DNA of 64,000 nt, taken from the NCBI RefSeq assembly GCF_009707705.1, contig NZ_WLYX01000001.1, positions 434,001 to 498,000 on the forward strand, in the 5' to 3' direction. The translations under genes were made by a program, and so were the position numbers. This document shows positions 8,844 through 18,826 of the stretch, one piece after another (the stretch's first letter is position 1; the number at the start of each line of letters is the position of its first letter). The notes under the pieces are model-generated. The model was given only the letters and a program-made list of their open reading frames with translations. It had not been told where the DNA came from and made no database searches. The stretch comes from Paludibacterium denitrificans (GTDB lineage Bacteria; Pseudomonadota; Gammaproteobacteria; Burkholderiales; Chromobacteriaceae).

Positions 8844-11498
8844 ATGCGCACACCCCGCTTTTACGATATTCGCCGCTTTGGCAAGTGGTATCGCCTGTTT
8901 CCCAACACCACCATCGTGCTGTTTTTCCTCACGATGGCCGTCATGTTGTGGACGCTGGATGCGCGCGAAGCAGAGCAGCTGAAAACCAGTCTGGCACGCG
9001 ATGCGCTGTGGGCCGAACAAACGCTGCAATTGCGGCTGGAAGACAACCTCAACCAGCTCACCGATCTGGCGCGCGGCGTGGGCAACGGCGAGCTGGACGA
9101 GGCCGGTTTCCAGAGTCAGGCGTCGCAGCTACTGGTGAATACGCCGGAAATGCTGGCCATCATCAAAACCGACAACCGTGGCGTACTGCGCTGGACCGCG
9201 CCGTTTGAAGATGGTCCCCTCTCGCCCGGCAGCCAGCTGGTAACCGGCGCCACCTTCCGTCAGGTGCAGGATAGCGGGCGCTTTGCCTACAGCGCGCCGT
9301 ACCGGCTGGCCAATGGCGAATGGCGCTTCGAATTGCATGTCCCGATTTACCAGAACGGCCAGTTTGCTTAGCACCGTCGCCGGCATCTTCAATGCCGGTA
9401 ATTTTGTGCATCGCCTGCCGCCCGCCCTGGTTTACCGAGAAATATCAGCTGCAACTGCTCACCAGCGATGGCCGCGAACTGGCGCGCAGCGGACAAAGCC
9501 GCTGGCGCAGCGACATCCGGGAAAAAATGGAACTGCCCGGCAGTGGCTTGAGCATTGAAGCCCGTCCGCTGCGCGGGGCGGTCAGCCAGGCCCGTCTGCT
9601 GCAGTTGGGCCTGATCGGCGGCATGGCGTTACTGACGCTATTGAGCCTGATCAGCCTCAACCGCCACATCCGGCGCCGCATCGAGGCGGAACAAGAACGC
9701 GACCACGTGTACCGGCTCTCGCAAGAAATGCTCGGCGTATTGCGCCGCGACACCACCATTTTGCAGGCCAACCCGGCGTTTGAAGCCGACTTGGGCTACC
9801 GCCCGGAGGAACTGGTCGGCACCTCGTTCCTCAACTACCTGCCCGCCGAGCAGCGCGAAAAAGCGCGGGACGTGTTCGAGCAACTGTTTGCCAGCGACAC
9901 CGCCGATCGCTACGTCGAAACCCGCATCATCACCCGGCAAGGCGAAACGCGCTGGATCGTCTGGGCCTTGAGCCCGCTGGTAACCAGCAATGTGGTTTAT
10001 ATCTCCGGGCGCGACATCACCGCCGAGAAGTTGGCCGAACAGGCGTTGCGACAGGAATCGGCCTTCCGCAAGGCCATGGAAGATTCGCTGATGGTGGGTA
10101 TCCGCGCCATCGATCTGGAAGGCCGCATTACGTACGTCAACCCGTCCTTCTGCACCATCACCGGCTACCGCGAAGACGAACTGTTGGGATTGACTCCGCC
10201 CTACCCGTACTGGGGGCCGGGGCGACAAGGCGAAAACAGTCGGCAGGATCTGGCTGACACACTGTCTGGCCAGGGCGCCAGCAGAAGGCTTCCACTCCAT
10301 CCTGCAGCGCAAAAACGGCGAAGAATTCGATGCCCACATTCTGGTTTCACCACTCATCGATGCCCGTGGCCGCCACACCGGCTGGATGGCGGTGCTCACC
10401 GACATCACCGAACCGCTGGAAGCGCAGCGACGCATGGAAGCCTCGCACGAACGCTTTGTGACCGTGATCGAAGGGCTGGATGCCGCCGTGGCCGTGGTCG
10501 AGCCACAAACGCTGGAAGTGCTGTTCTGCAACCACGTCTACCGCCAGTGGTTCGACCCGATGCAGGACAGCGAACTGGGCACCACCGGCTATTGCGACCT
10601 GCGTCTGGCGCGGCTGATGCACGAAAAAGCCGAGCGCGAAACCGAAGCGTGGATCGACCCGCCGGGCCGCTGGCTGTCCATCCGGCGGCGCAGCATCCGC
10701 TGGGTCAACGGCCGCACCGCCTACATGGCCATCCTCACCGACATCACGCAGCAGCATGATGCCGAAGAGCGCTATCAACAGCAGATGCAGCAGCTGCAAT
10801 CCACCTCACGGCTGGTCACCATGGGGGAAATGGCCTCGACCTTGGCGCATGAGCTGAACCAGCCGCTCTCGGCCATTGCCAACTATCAGGCTAAGCTGCA
10901 TTGAGCGTCTGCGCCGGGCAAGGCCACCCCGGAAACCCTGCTGCCGGTGATGGAAAAAATCACGGCGCAGGCCGAACGCGCCTAACAATATCGTGCGCCG
11001 GATCCGCGAGTTCGTGAAACAGAGCGAGCCCAATCGCAAAGCCTGCGCCCTGCCGGACATTGTCGAAGCCGCGCTGTCGATTGCCGAAATCGAATCGCGC
11101 TTAAGCAAAGTACCACGCTCAACCTGCATATTCCGGTCGATCTGCCGCCGGTATTCGTCGATCCCATCCTGATTGAACAAGTGCTGCTCAATCTGGTGAA
11201 AAACGGGATCGAAGCGATGCAGGATGTCGCCACCAATCAGCGCGCCCTCGACATCAGCGCCCGCCTGTTGACCGCGCGGCGGGTGGAAGTCGCCATCGCC
11301 GACCACGGCTACGGCGTCCCGCCGGACCTGAAAGAGCGGCTGTTCGATGCCTTCTTCACCACCAAGAAAGAAGGCATGGGCATGGGTCTGAACATTTGCC
11401 GCACCATCATCGAATTCCATGAAGGCCAACTCTGGGTGGAAGACAACGCCGGAGGTGGTAGTATTTTCCGATTCACCTTACCCGTCGCTGAAACATGA
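8844..11498 (+). pseudogene. PAS-domain sensor histidine kinase, multiple frameshifts
   Basis: After correction, a kinase of about 880 residues. It has one membrane segment near residues 17-36, a periplasmic domain, and a second membrane segment (GLIGGMALLTLLSLISL). Three PAS domains follow, then a dimerisation domain with the phospho-accepting His in TLAHELNQPLSAI, and an ATPase domain with N-box (LLNLVKNGIEAM), ADHGYGVP and GMGMGLNICR. Breaks are at 9366, 10266, 10890, 10981 and 11099; most correct to CCAGC or CCAAC (for example ESRQQSTTLNLHIP). The regulator gene overlaps its stop by ATGA. The architecture recalls DctS/FixL-type kinases. Confidence 0.85.
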
Positions 11499-12117
11499 AA
11501 CATCCGCAATCACCCCTGATCCACATCGTCGACGACGACGAAGCATTTCGTGACTCGCTGGTGTGGCTGCTGGAAAGCCATGACTACCGGGTGGTTTGCC
11601 ACGACAGCGCCGAATCCCTACTGGCCGCCTTCGTCCCGCGCGGCGTGGGCTGCCTGATCGTCGATATCCGCATGCCCGGCATGAGCGGGCTGGAGCTATA
11701 CGAAGAACTGATCGCGCGCGACAACCCGTGGCCAGTGATCTTCATTACCGGCCACGGTGATGTGCCGATGGCGGTGCAGGCCGTCAAACGCGGTGCCCAT
11801 GATTTTCTGGAAAAACCCTTCAACCAACAGGCGCTGCTGGATGCGGTGGAGAGTGCTCTGGCCATCAGCCGCTCGCGTCAGGCACACGATGCGGTGTTGG
11901 GCCAGTTCGAAGAGCGCCCGCCTCGCTGACCACGCGCGAACGCGAGGTGCTGGACAAGGTGGTGGATGGCAAGATGAACAAGGTGATTGCCGATGATCTG
12001 GGCATCAGCATCAAAACGGTGGAAGCACACCGCGGCAAGATGATGGACAAGATGGGGGCGCGTTCCATTGCTGATCTGGTGCAGGCCATCATGTCCTACC
12101 GTCAGCAAAAAGGCTGA
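11495..12117 (+). pseudogene. FixJ/DctR-type response regulator, one frameshift
   Basis: The receiver domain (residues 1-125) has the acidic pocket IVDDDE, phospho-acceptor Asp in CLIVDIRMPGMSG, and the conserved Lys in FLEKPF. A one-base deletion near 11925 shifts the frame before the LuxR-type helix-turn-helix (LTTREREVLDKVVDGKMNKVIADDLGISIKTVEAHRGKMM), which ends at 12117. Length after correction is about 207 residues, normal for the FixJ family. Translationally coupled to the kinase through ATGA; the pair forms a two-component system. Confidence 0.88.
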
Positions 12118-12130
12118 GCGTTTGCTACAA

Positions 12131-12155
12131 GAAAAAGCCCGGCGCAAGGCCGGGC
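12131..12155 (-). terminator. Terminator of the dadA-alr operon
   Basis: GCCCGGC-rich perfect stem at 12137-12155, followed on the minus strand by TTTTT, 40 bases after the alr stop. On the plus strand it may also end the response-regulator transcript. Confidence 0.75.
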
Positions 12156-12192
12156 AAACGTCTGCTAGTAGTACACAAACACACAAGGGATC

Positions 12193-13263
12193 TTATTCGA
12201 ACTGCATGTGCGCACGCTTCACGTTACACAGCACTTCGTAAGCAATCGTTCCGGCCTCGGCGGCCACTTCATTGACGTGGACGGTATCGCCCCACAGCTC
12301 CACTTCACTGCCCAGCCCCGCGCTCGGCAGATCAGTCAGATCGACCGTCATCATGTCCATGGCAACACGGCCAATCACCTGTGTACGTTGACCATTGACC
12401 GCCACCGGGCTGCCGGTCGAAGCCAGCCGCGGATAACCATCGGCGTAGCCACAGGCAATCAGGCCAACGCGCGTCGGGCGCTGAGTAACAAAAGTGCCAC
12501 CATAGCCAATCGCCTCACCCGCGGCCAACTCACGCACGCCAAATACCCGCGTGGTCAGGCGCATCACCGGCAAGAAGCCATCGCCCTGAGAGTAACCTTG
12601 CGGTAGCGGCGAAGCACCATACAGGATAATGCCGGGCCGTCCCCACTGCCGGTGCGTACGCTCATGGCACAAGATGGCTGCCGAATTGGCAATGCTTTCA
12701 TCGCCCTCCAAACCGCGGCAGGCGGCATCGAAGGTTTCAACCTGAGCCTGCGTGCACGGCAAGGCGGGTTCGTCGGCACGGGCAAAATGGGTCATCTTGA
12801 CGATGCGCGCCACGTTGCTGGTAGCCATCAGGCGCTGGTACGCTGCCGCGTAGTCGTGCGGGAAGAAACCGGCACGATGCATGCCGGAATCCAGCTTCAG
12901 CCACACGGTATAAGGTTTGGCCGGACGAGCCGCTGCAATCATGGCCAACTGCGCATCGTTCTGCACCACAAACCAGATATCGTGCCGTTCGACTTCGGCC
13001 AACTCTGCCGGTTCGAACAGGCCTTCCAGCAAGACAATGGGCTGGCTGATGCCAGCAGCGCGCAACTCCAGCGCTTCCTCCGGGCAGGCCACGGCATAGC
13101 CGTCGGCGACATCGGCCACCGCCCTGGGCACAGCGCACGGCGTTGTGTCCATAGGCATTGGCTTTGACCACGGCCAGAGCACGACCGCCATGTTGCTGGC
13201 GCGCCAGCAGGTAGTTCTGACGGAAACGCTCCAGACGAATGGTTGCAATCAGTGGTCGCATTG
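12193..13263 (-). pseudogene. alr: Alanine racemase (catabolic DadX type), one frameshift
   Basis: PLP enzyme interconverting L- and D-alanine. It begins [21 protein letters not shown]. The PLP lysine is in [12 protein letters not shown], and the catalytic Tyr is in EAIGYGGTF. The signatures CGYADGYPR and VAMDMMTVDL are present, and the protein ends KRAHMQFE. A one-base insertion near 13130 breaks the frame between RCAQ and [10 protein letters not shown]. Length is about 356 residues, typical. It is downstream of dadA with 5 bases between the genes, which identifies it as the catabolic racemase. Supplying D-alanine to DadA is its likely role. Confidence 0.9.
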
Positions 13264-13268
13264 CCGCC

Positions 13269-14577
13269 TCACGCTCCGGCGTGGGCAGAACCACCCACGG
13301 CAGATACAGACGGCTGGCTACCACGCGCATAGCGCTGAATCGACAATCCGTCGGTGCTGATTTCCGGTTTCACGCCGGTAACCAAATCGGCCATCACCTT
13401 GCCGGAGCCTGCGCTCATGGTCCAACCCAGCGTACCGTGACCGGTATTGAGCGACAGGTTGGCAAAACGGGTGGCACCAATAATCGGCGTACCATCCGGC
13501 GTCATCGGGCGCAAGCCGGTCCAGAACGTAGCAGCTGGGATATCGCCACCATCCGGATACAGATCGCCCACCACCATCTCCAGCGTGGCGCGACGAGCCG
13601 GTTTCAGTTCCAGATTGTAGCCAGCCAATTCCGCCATACCGCCCACACGGATGCGGTTGTCAAAACGGGTGATGGCTACCTTGTAGGTTTCATCCAGCAC
13701 GGTGGACACCGGTGCGGCCGCCGGGTTGGTGATCGGCACCGTCAACGAGTAGCCCTTGACCGGATACACCGGAATATCAATGGCCAACGACTTGAGCAGA
13801 TCACGCGAATAACTACCCAGCGCCACCACGTAATGATCTGCGGTATGCAGTTCATTGCCGACGCGGATACCGGTAATGCGCTGGCCATCGTTTTCAATGG
13901 CAGTAATGTGCTGGCCAAACAGGAACTGCACCCCTTTCAGGCGAGCCTGTTCCGCCAGATGGGTAGTAAACAGATTGCAATCGCCGGTTTCGTCGTTAGG
14001 CAATTGCAGGCCGCCGGTCAGCTTGTGTTTGACCTTGGCCAAAGCCGGTTCAATACGTGCACAACCATCCGGATCAACCGCATTGAACGGCACGCCGCAC
14101 TCTTTCAATACGGCGATGTCTTTCTCCATCGCATCCAGCTGTGCTTGCGAGCGGAACAGCTGCAGCGTGCCGCCTTGACGACCTTCGTAGCCCGTGCCGG
14201 TTTCGGCACGCAACTCCTTGATCTTGTCACGGCTGTATTCGGCCGGGCGCATCATGCGGCTCTTGTTGAGAGCGTAAGCCGACTCGTTGCAGTTGGCCAA
14301 CATCATGGCCATCCACTTCAGCTGATAAAGGCTGCCGTCCGAGGCTGATCGCCAGTGGTGCATGTTTCTGGAACATCCACTTGATGGCTTTCAGGGGAAT
14401 ACCCGGCGCGGCCCACGGGGCGGAATATCCCGGAGAAATCTGCCCGGCGTTGCCAAAACTGGTTTCCAGTGCCACGCCATCCTGACGTTCCAGCACCGTT
14501 ACCTCGCACCCTGCCTTAGCCAGATACCGGGCAGTCGACACGCCCACTACACCGCCACCCGTGACAATAACCTTCAT
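13269..14577 (-). pseudogene. dadA: D-amino acid dehydrogenase small subunit DadA, one frameshift
   Basis: FAD-dependent membrane-associated enzyme oxidising D-amino acids, mainly D-alanine to pyruvate. The N-terminal FAD-binding motif is [20 protein letters not shown], then [19 protein letters not shown]. The body includes [20 protein letters not shown] and the terminal [14 protein letters not shown] motif. One extra base near 14335 shifts the frame between KHAPLAI and [10 protein letters not shown]. Length after correction is about 435 residues, normal. It forms an operon with alr and diverges from an Lrp-type regulator, the classic alanine-catabolism arrangement. Confidence 0.92.
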
Positions 14578-14715
14578 TTCCGCTCTCCGTTATAGACACA
14601 CGCACTGTGTTTAGTGATTTTGTGTAGTATATTTAGTTAAAAGCAGTTTTATTCACCAAATATTTTTAATTACATAATTAATATCCTTGTTTTTTATACT
14701 AAAAATAGTGAAAAC
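14578..14715. promoter_or_regulatory. AT-rich divergent control region of dadA and lrp
   Basis: This 138-base gap is far richer in A and T than its surroundings and has several tracts such as TATTTAGTTAAAA and AAATATTTTTAATTA. They suit the loose binding sites of Lrp-type proteins. It separates divergent dadA-alr and the Lrp gene, so both promoters should lie here. No single -35/-10 pair stands out. Confidence 0.5.
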
Positions 14716-15222
14716 ATGAAAAGCATAAAAACCCCGTCCAAACAGCTGGACAAGATCGATCTCAAAATCCTGCGACTGCTGCAAAAAAACGGCCGCATCG
14801 CCATGACCGAGTTGGCCGAAAAAGTGGGCCTGTCCACCACGCCATGCACCGAGCGCGTCCGTCGGCTGGAACGCGATGGCATCATCGAAGGCTATTACGC
14901 ACGGCTCAACCCGCACGCCATGGGTAACTCGCTATTGGTCTTTGTGGAAATCAAGCTGGCGGCCAAGTCAGGCAACATCTTCGATGCCTTCCGCCGGGAA
15001 ATTCAGAATATTCCGGAGATACTGGAGTGCCATTTGGTGTCGGGCGAATACGACTATCTGATCAAGGCACGCCTGCCCGACATGTCGCTGTACCGCAAAC
15101 TGCTGGGCGACATCCTGCTGCAACTGCCATCGGCCAATGAATCGCGCAGCTATGTTGTCATGGAAGAAGTGAAGGAAACCCTGATGCTGCCGTTACCGGA
15201 ACAGAGCACGCGCGCGCCATGA
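14716..15222 (+). CDS. Lrp/AsnC-family regulator, probable activator of dadA-alr
   Basis: An intact protein of 168 residues. The N-terminal helix-turn-helix spans about residues 10-65 (LDKIDLKILRLLQKNGRIAM, then LAEKVGLSTTPCTERVRRLE). The C-terminal RAM domain, about residues 75-155, carries the ligand-binding and octamer interfaces (FVEIKLAAKSG, ECHLVSGEYDYLIKARLPDM). It is highly similar in layout to Lrp of gammaproteobacteria. The position, divergent from dadA-alr across an AT-rich gap, makes it the expected alanine- or leucine-responsive regulator of that operon. Confidence 0.92.
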   Translation: MKSIKTPSKQLDKIDLKILRLLQKNGRIAMTELAEKVGLSTTPCTERVRRLERDGIIEGYYARLNPHAMGNSLLVFVEIKLAAKSGNIFDAFRREIQNIPEILECHLVSGEYDYLIKARLPDMSLYRKLLGDILLQLPSANESRSYVVMEEVKETLMLPLPEQSTRAP

Positions 15223-15243
15223 ATGACATAATCATTACCGAGT

Positions 15244-15289
15244 TGCACCAAAATAAATCATTGCACCAACAAAACACCAGTTAAGTGCA
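15244..15289. promoter_or_regulatory. Candidate NtrC half-sites upstream of amtB
   Basis: Two direct TGCACC words (15244-15249, 15262-15267) and a TGCA at 15286-15289 resemble halves of the NtrC enhancer consensus TGCACC-N5-GGTGCA. They lie about 120-150 bases upstream of the sigma-54 promoter, a usual enhancer distance. No complete palindrome is present, so this is tentative. Confidence 0.35.
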
Positions 15290-15397
15290 TGAAAGGCACC
15301 AAAGCGCGGCATTAACAGGCAAAAAATTACCCACCGCACCCAAATGTGGCGCCACAACCCCGCAAAAAGCCTCACAACAGTGCCGCAACACCATAAA

Positions 15398-15413
15398 TGG
15401 CACCAAAATTGCT
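15398..15413 (+). promoter_or_regulatory. Sigma-54 promoter of amtB
   Basis: TGGCAC-CAAAA-TTGCT matches the RpoN -24/-12 consensus exactly, with GG at 15399 and GC at 15411. It is 35 bases upstream of the amtB start codon. Nitrogen-limitation control through NtrC is the established logic for such promoters at ammonium transporters. Confidence 0.85.
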
Positions 15414-15447
15414 TAACCGTGCCCAACCACATCGCACGGGAAGCACC

Positions 15448-16648
15448 ATGTCAAATCACATCACTTCATCTGACGTCCTGTTTCTGCTACTGGGCGCCAT
15501 TATGATTCTGGCCATGCACGCTTACTTCGCCTTTCTGGAGCTGGGCACGGTTCGCAAAAAGAACCAGGTCAATGCGCTGGTCAAGATCCTTACCGACTTT
15601 GCCGTTTCCGCCATCGCCTACTTCTTTGTTGGCTACACCGTGGCCTATGGCGTCAACTTTTTTGGCAATGCCAGCGAACTGAGCCAGCTCAATGGCTATC
15701 AGCTGGTGAAATTTTTCTTCCTGCTGACCTTTGCGGCCGCCATCCCGGCCATCGTCTCAGGGGGCATTGCCGAGCGCGCCAAGTTCCATCCGCAATCAGC
15801 CGCCACCTTCCTGCTGGTTGGTTTGGTGTATCCGTTCTTTGAAGGCATCGCCCGGAATAACCACTACGGCATTCAGGACGCGTTGACCCATGCGTTCGGC
15901 CAACCTTTCCATGACTTTGCTTACCAGTGGTCGTTCACGCAGTGGGAGGCTGGATCGGCCTGGCGGCCGTACTCAATCTCGGCGCACGCCGTGGCCGCTA
16001 TAGCAAGGAAGGCCGCGTCTCTGCGCATCCGCCGTCCTCCATTCCCTTCCGGCGTTGGGCGCCCGGATTCTGATCGTTGGCTGGTTCGGCTTTAACGTGA
16101 TGAGCGCACAAAAGCTGGAAGGCATTTCCGGGCTGGTCGCCGTCAACTCGCTGATGGCCATGGTCGGCGGCACGCTGACCGCCATGTGGCTCGGCAAGGA
16201 TGACCCGGGCTTTATTCACAACGGCCCGCTTGCAGGTTTGGTGGCGGTCTGCGCTTACTCCGACATCATGCACCCCGTCGGCGCACTGGTCGTTGGCGCG
16301 GTAGCAGGCATGCTGTTTGTCTGGCTGTTTACCCTGACGCAAAACCGCTGGAAGATTGATGACGTACTGGGCGTCTGGCCACTGCATGGCCTGTGTGGCA
16401 CCTGGGGGGGATCGCCATGCCGGCATTTTCGGCCAACATGCTTTGGGCGGCACCGGCGCGGTGAGCCTGATCTCGCAAATCATCGGCACGCTCGGTGGTA
16501 TCAGCGTTGGCTTTATTGGTGGTTATCTGGTTTATGGTCTGCTGCGCCGCACCGTTGGCATCCGGCTTGATGAAGAAGACGAATACAACGGCGCCGACCG
16601 GCCATCCACAAGATCACGGCCACGCCGGATCGCGAAAGCAACTGGTAA
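15448..16648 (+). pseudogene. amtB: Ammonium transporter AmtB-like, several frameshifts
   Basis: A multi-pass channel of about 400 residues for NH3/NH4+. Recognisable segments are MILAMHA-FAFLELGTVRKKN, the SGGIAERAKFH loop and YPFFEGIA. The first pore histidine is in VVHAVGGW (after correction near 15920) and the second in WPLHGLCGTWGG. Frames change near 15920, 16050, 16410 and 16600, and the 15919 break again lies on a CCAG word. No glnK (PII) gene is next to it, unlike in many proteobacteria. It has a perfect sigma-54 promoter upstream and a terminator downstream. Confidence 0.9.
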
Positions 16649-16687
16649 CACGCCAAATGTGGCGCTTCACTCGCGCCAGTTTCACCA

Positions 16688-16714
16688 CAAAGAGGCTCTG
16701 CAGAGCCTCTTTTC
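16688..16714 (+). terminator. Terminator after amtB
   Basis: Perfect palindrome AGAGGCTCTG-CAGAGCCTCT at 16691-16710, followed by TTTT. Confidence 0.85.
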
Positions 16715-16829
16715 ATATCCAGCGGCCATCACCATCGCTCAGCCAGCCATGGCCTTATTGTGACTTTATTAACGTCGGCGCAAGGTCTTATACTTGGACG
16801 CTTCATTCATCCGTCACACCATCACCGCC

Positions 16830-17313
16830 ATGAGTCTTGCATCCGTTCGCGCCTTTTTTGCCGCCCGCCAACTGAATCTCCCCATCATTGAACTCGAAGT
16901 CAGCACCGCCACCGTCGCCTTGGCGGCACAAGCTCATGGCGTGGAAGAAGGTCGTATCGCCAAGACACTGGCGTTTCGCCTCAATGATGGCCGCGACATC
17001 CTGCTGGTCGCACGCGGCGACGCCCGAATCGACAATCGCAAGTTCAAGACGGCATTCGGCAAAGGCAAAATGCTGCCTAGCGCTGAAGTCGAAGCCATTA
17101 CTGGCCATCCTGTCGGCGGTGTTTGCCCGTTCGGCCGGCCACACCTCTGCCGGTTTACCTTGATGTGTCACTGCGCGCATTTGACGAAGTGCTGCCTGCT
17201 TCCGAGCGCCGTACACAGCGCGGTACGACTTAGCCCTGGCGCAACTGGAAACCCTGACCGCGGGACAATGGGTCGATGCCTGCCAACCAGTCGAAGACAC
17301 CTTGACCGCCTGA
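16830..17313 (+). pseudogene. YbaK/ProX-type aminoacyl-tRNA deacylase, frameshifted
   Basis: A single-domain trans-editing protein of about 160 residues that hydrolyses mischarged tRNA (Cys-tRNA-Pro type). Visible are MSLASVRAFFAARQLNL, the GVEEGRIAKTLAFRL segment with the conserved catalytic Lys, GKGKMLPSAEVEAITGHPVGGVCPFG, then in other frames VYLDVSLRAFDEVLPA and AQLETLTAGQWVDACQPVED. Breaks are near 17135, 17215 and 17235. The loop GHPVGGVCPFG is the family fingerprint. It has no obvious functional link with its neighbours. Confidence 0.85.
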
Positions 17314-17384
17314 AGACCGTACGACGACTGAACTGGATAGCAAGCTGGCTCATTGCGGCCAGCCAAGGCCCCATGACGCTGATT

Positions 17385-17417
17385 TTCGGCCAACCTGACC
17401 GCGAAAGGTTGGCCGAA
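17385..17417. repeat. Inverted pair of the GTTGGCCGAA repeat
   Basis: TTCGGCCAACCT and AGGTTGGCCGAA form 12-bp arms around a 9-base loop, about 70 bases after the YbaK-type gene. This is probably its terminator, although no T-run follows. It is one of three such inverted pairs in the chromosomal part. Confidence 0.7.
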
Positions 17418-17875
17418 CTCATTGCCCCGCCGCATACAACGTCTGAGTATCAGACAAAAAAATGGCCCTGGAGACTCAGCTCCGTGCCCGGCTTGATGCA
17501 CATTATTAAGCCGCAGAATGCAACGGGACAGACTCACTCGCAAACCCGGCGCCACCGGGGTTACAGCTAACAAATAGCAAAGCCTGTGCCAGATTCAGCC
17601 ACCTTTATGCCAACAGCTCGCTCTATCATCACGGCAGTGGCTAAAATACCTGTAGAAACAACAGTTTCAGACCGTCAACGCTAGGCAAGCACGAAAAAAT
17701 TCGTCATATTGCCAAATAGAACTCTGGCATCACTGTTACTAACTTTGGCATTTTGTAATGCTGTACGGTAAATTCAGGCCCTATCCATCACACTTTGCAC
17801 TGAATACAGGCACAAGCGCACGCCATACAGGCGCTTCTGCACAACTCTGTGGCATCACCTCAATGATCGTGACCC
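17418..17875. other. Non-coding interval
   Basis: About 460 bases between the inverted repeat and the next gene hold no frame that looks coding on either strand. Base composition becomes AT-richer after 17600. No tRNA, riboswitch or strong promoter could be recognised; a promoter for the following gene should lie in the last 150 bases. Confidence 0.4.
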
Positions 17876-18699
17876 ATGAACAGCACCAGCCCCTATAATT
17901 CCGCCCCGGTCAACGAAGTTCCGGAAGACACACCACGGGCGCCGGAAAACGAAAATACACTGGCGGCCCGGCCATGCCGCTAGGCGAAACTGTGCTGGTT
18001 CTGACCGGGCAAGGTGCTCCGGTATACGGCATCCTGCACCGTAGCCGCGCCATGACCGGCCAGTCCGACTTTTTCCGGTTGCAATTTCGTGGCTATGCTC
18101 AGGCAGAAGGTCATGAATGGCAACCGTTCACAGGCGATGACGCCCACTTTCACGCCACACAGAACTGCGCGTGGGTCCGGGTGGACCATCCCAGCCGTTC
18201 GGTTACCTTCGGCCCGCGTGGCGGCATTACCGCCAGTGAAGCGTTCCATGGCACTGGCCTCGCTACCTACCTGTTTGGTCTGACCATCAGTTGGGTCAAG
18301 GGCATCTATCCTGACTACACCGTCAATCCCGGCCTGATCACACTCTCCTCCACCGTGACGGAAGAAGAACGACTCCAGCGCAATGCTTTCTACGCCAGCC
18401 GGGGTTTCAATTTGAGTGGCAGGATGCAAACCAACGCAGCGCCCTGTTTTTTCAGGATAAGATCAACAAGCTCTTAGGGGTTTGGGATCGGGAACACATC
18501 AGCGAAATCAGTGGCGAGGCGATGCTGCAATCGTTGGCCGAACAGGACACCGCACGGGCACAGCTGGAAGAACAACTAGCCCGTCAGGAATCGGCACAAA
18601 GCGCCTTGCGCCAAGCCTTACAGAAAGAAAAAAACACCTCCCAGATCATGATGGGAGTCATCATTCTGGCTTATCATGGCCATCTGGGCCGTTGTCTAG
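17876..18699 (+). pseudogene. GNAT-like protein with coiled coil and C-terminal membrane anchor, frameshifted
   Basis: After correction, a protein of about 270 residues. An N-terminal disordered, Pro/Glu-rich segment (MNSTSPYNSAPVNEVPED) precedes a domain with GNAT-type features (GTGLATYLFGLTISWVKG, RNAFYASRGFNL). A Gln/Glu/Ala coiled coil follows (AEQDTARAQLEEQLARQE...), and the end is a hydrophobic IILAIMAIWAVV segment. The frame changes near 17965, 18415 and at 18669, where GCTTATC would be GCCATC. The C-terminal anchor suggests a tail-anchored inner-membrane protein. I do not recognise a named family; acetyltransferase activity is inference only. Confidence 0.6.
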
Positions 18700-18826
18700 C
18701 AGAAATGAAAAGAGCCGCCTTTGTCAGCGACAAAGGAAGCTCTCCAAGTGGTAAGCAAACCATCCGCTAGCCGACGCCATCCACATCACCGGCAGGCTTA
18801 CGCAAAAGAGCTGGACATCGTCAGCG

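Noticed and set aside
9638..10531. A 297-codon minus-strand frame opposite the sensor kinase
   Set aside because: The plus strand encodes PAS domains here; the opposite frame is a GC-driven shadow.
13239..14348. A 369-codon plus-strand frame opposite dadA and alr
   Set aside because: It mirrors DadA, whose motifs are unmistakable on the minus strand.
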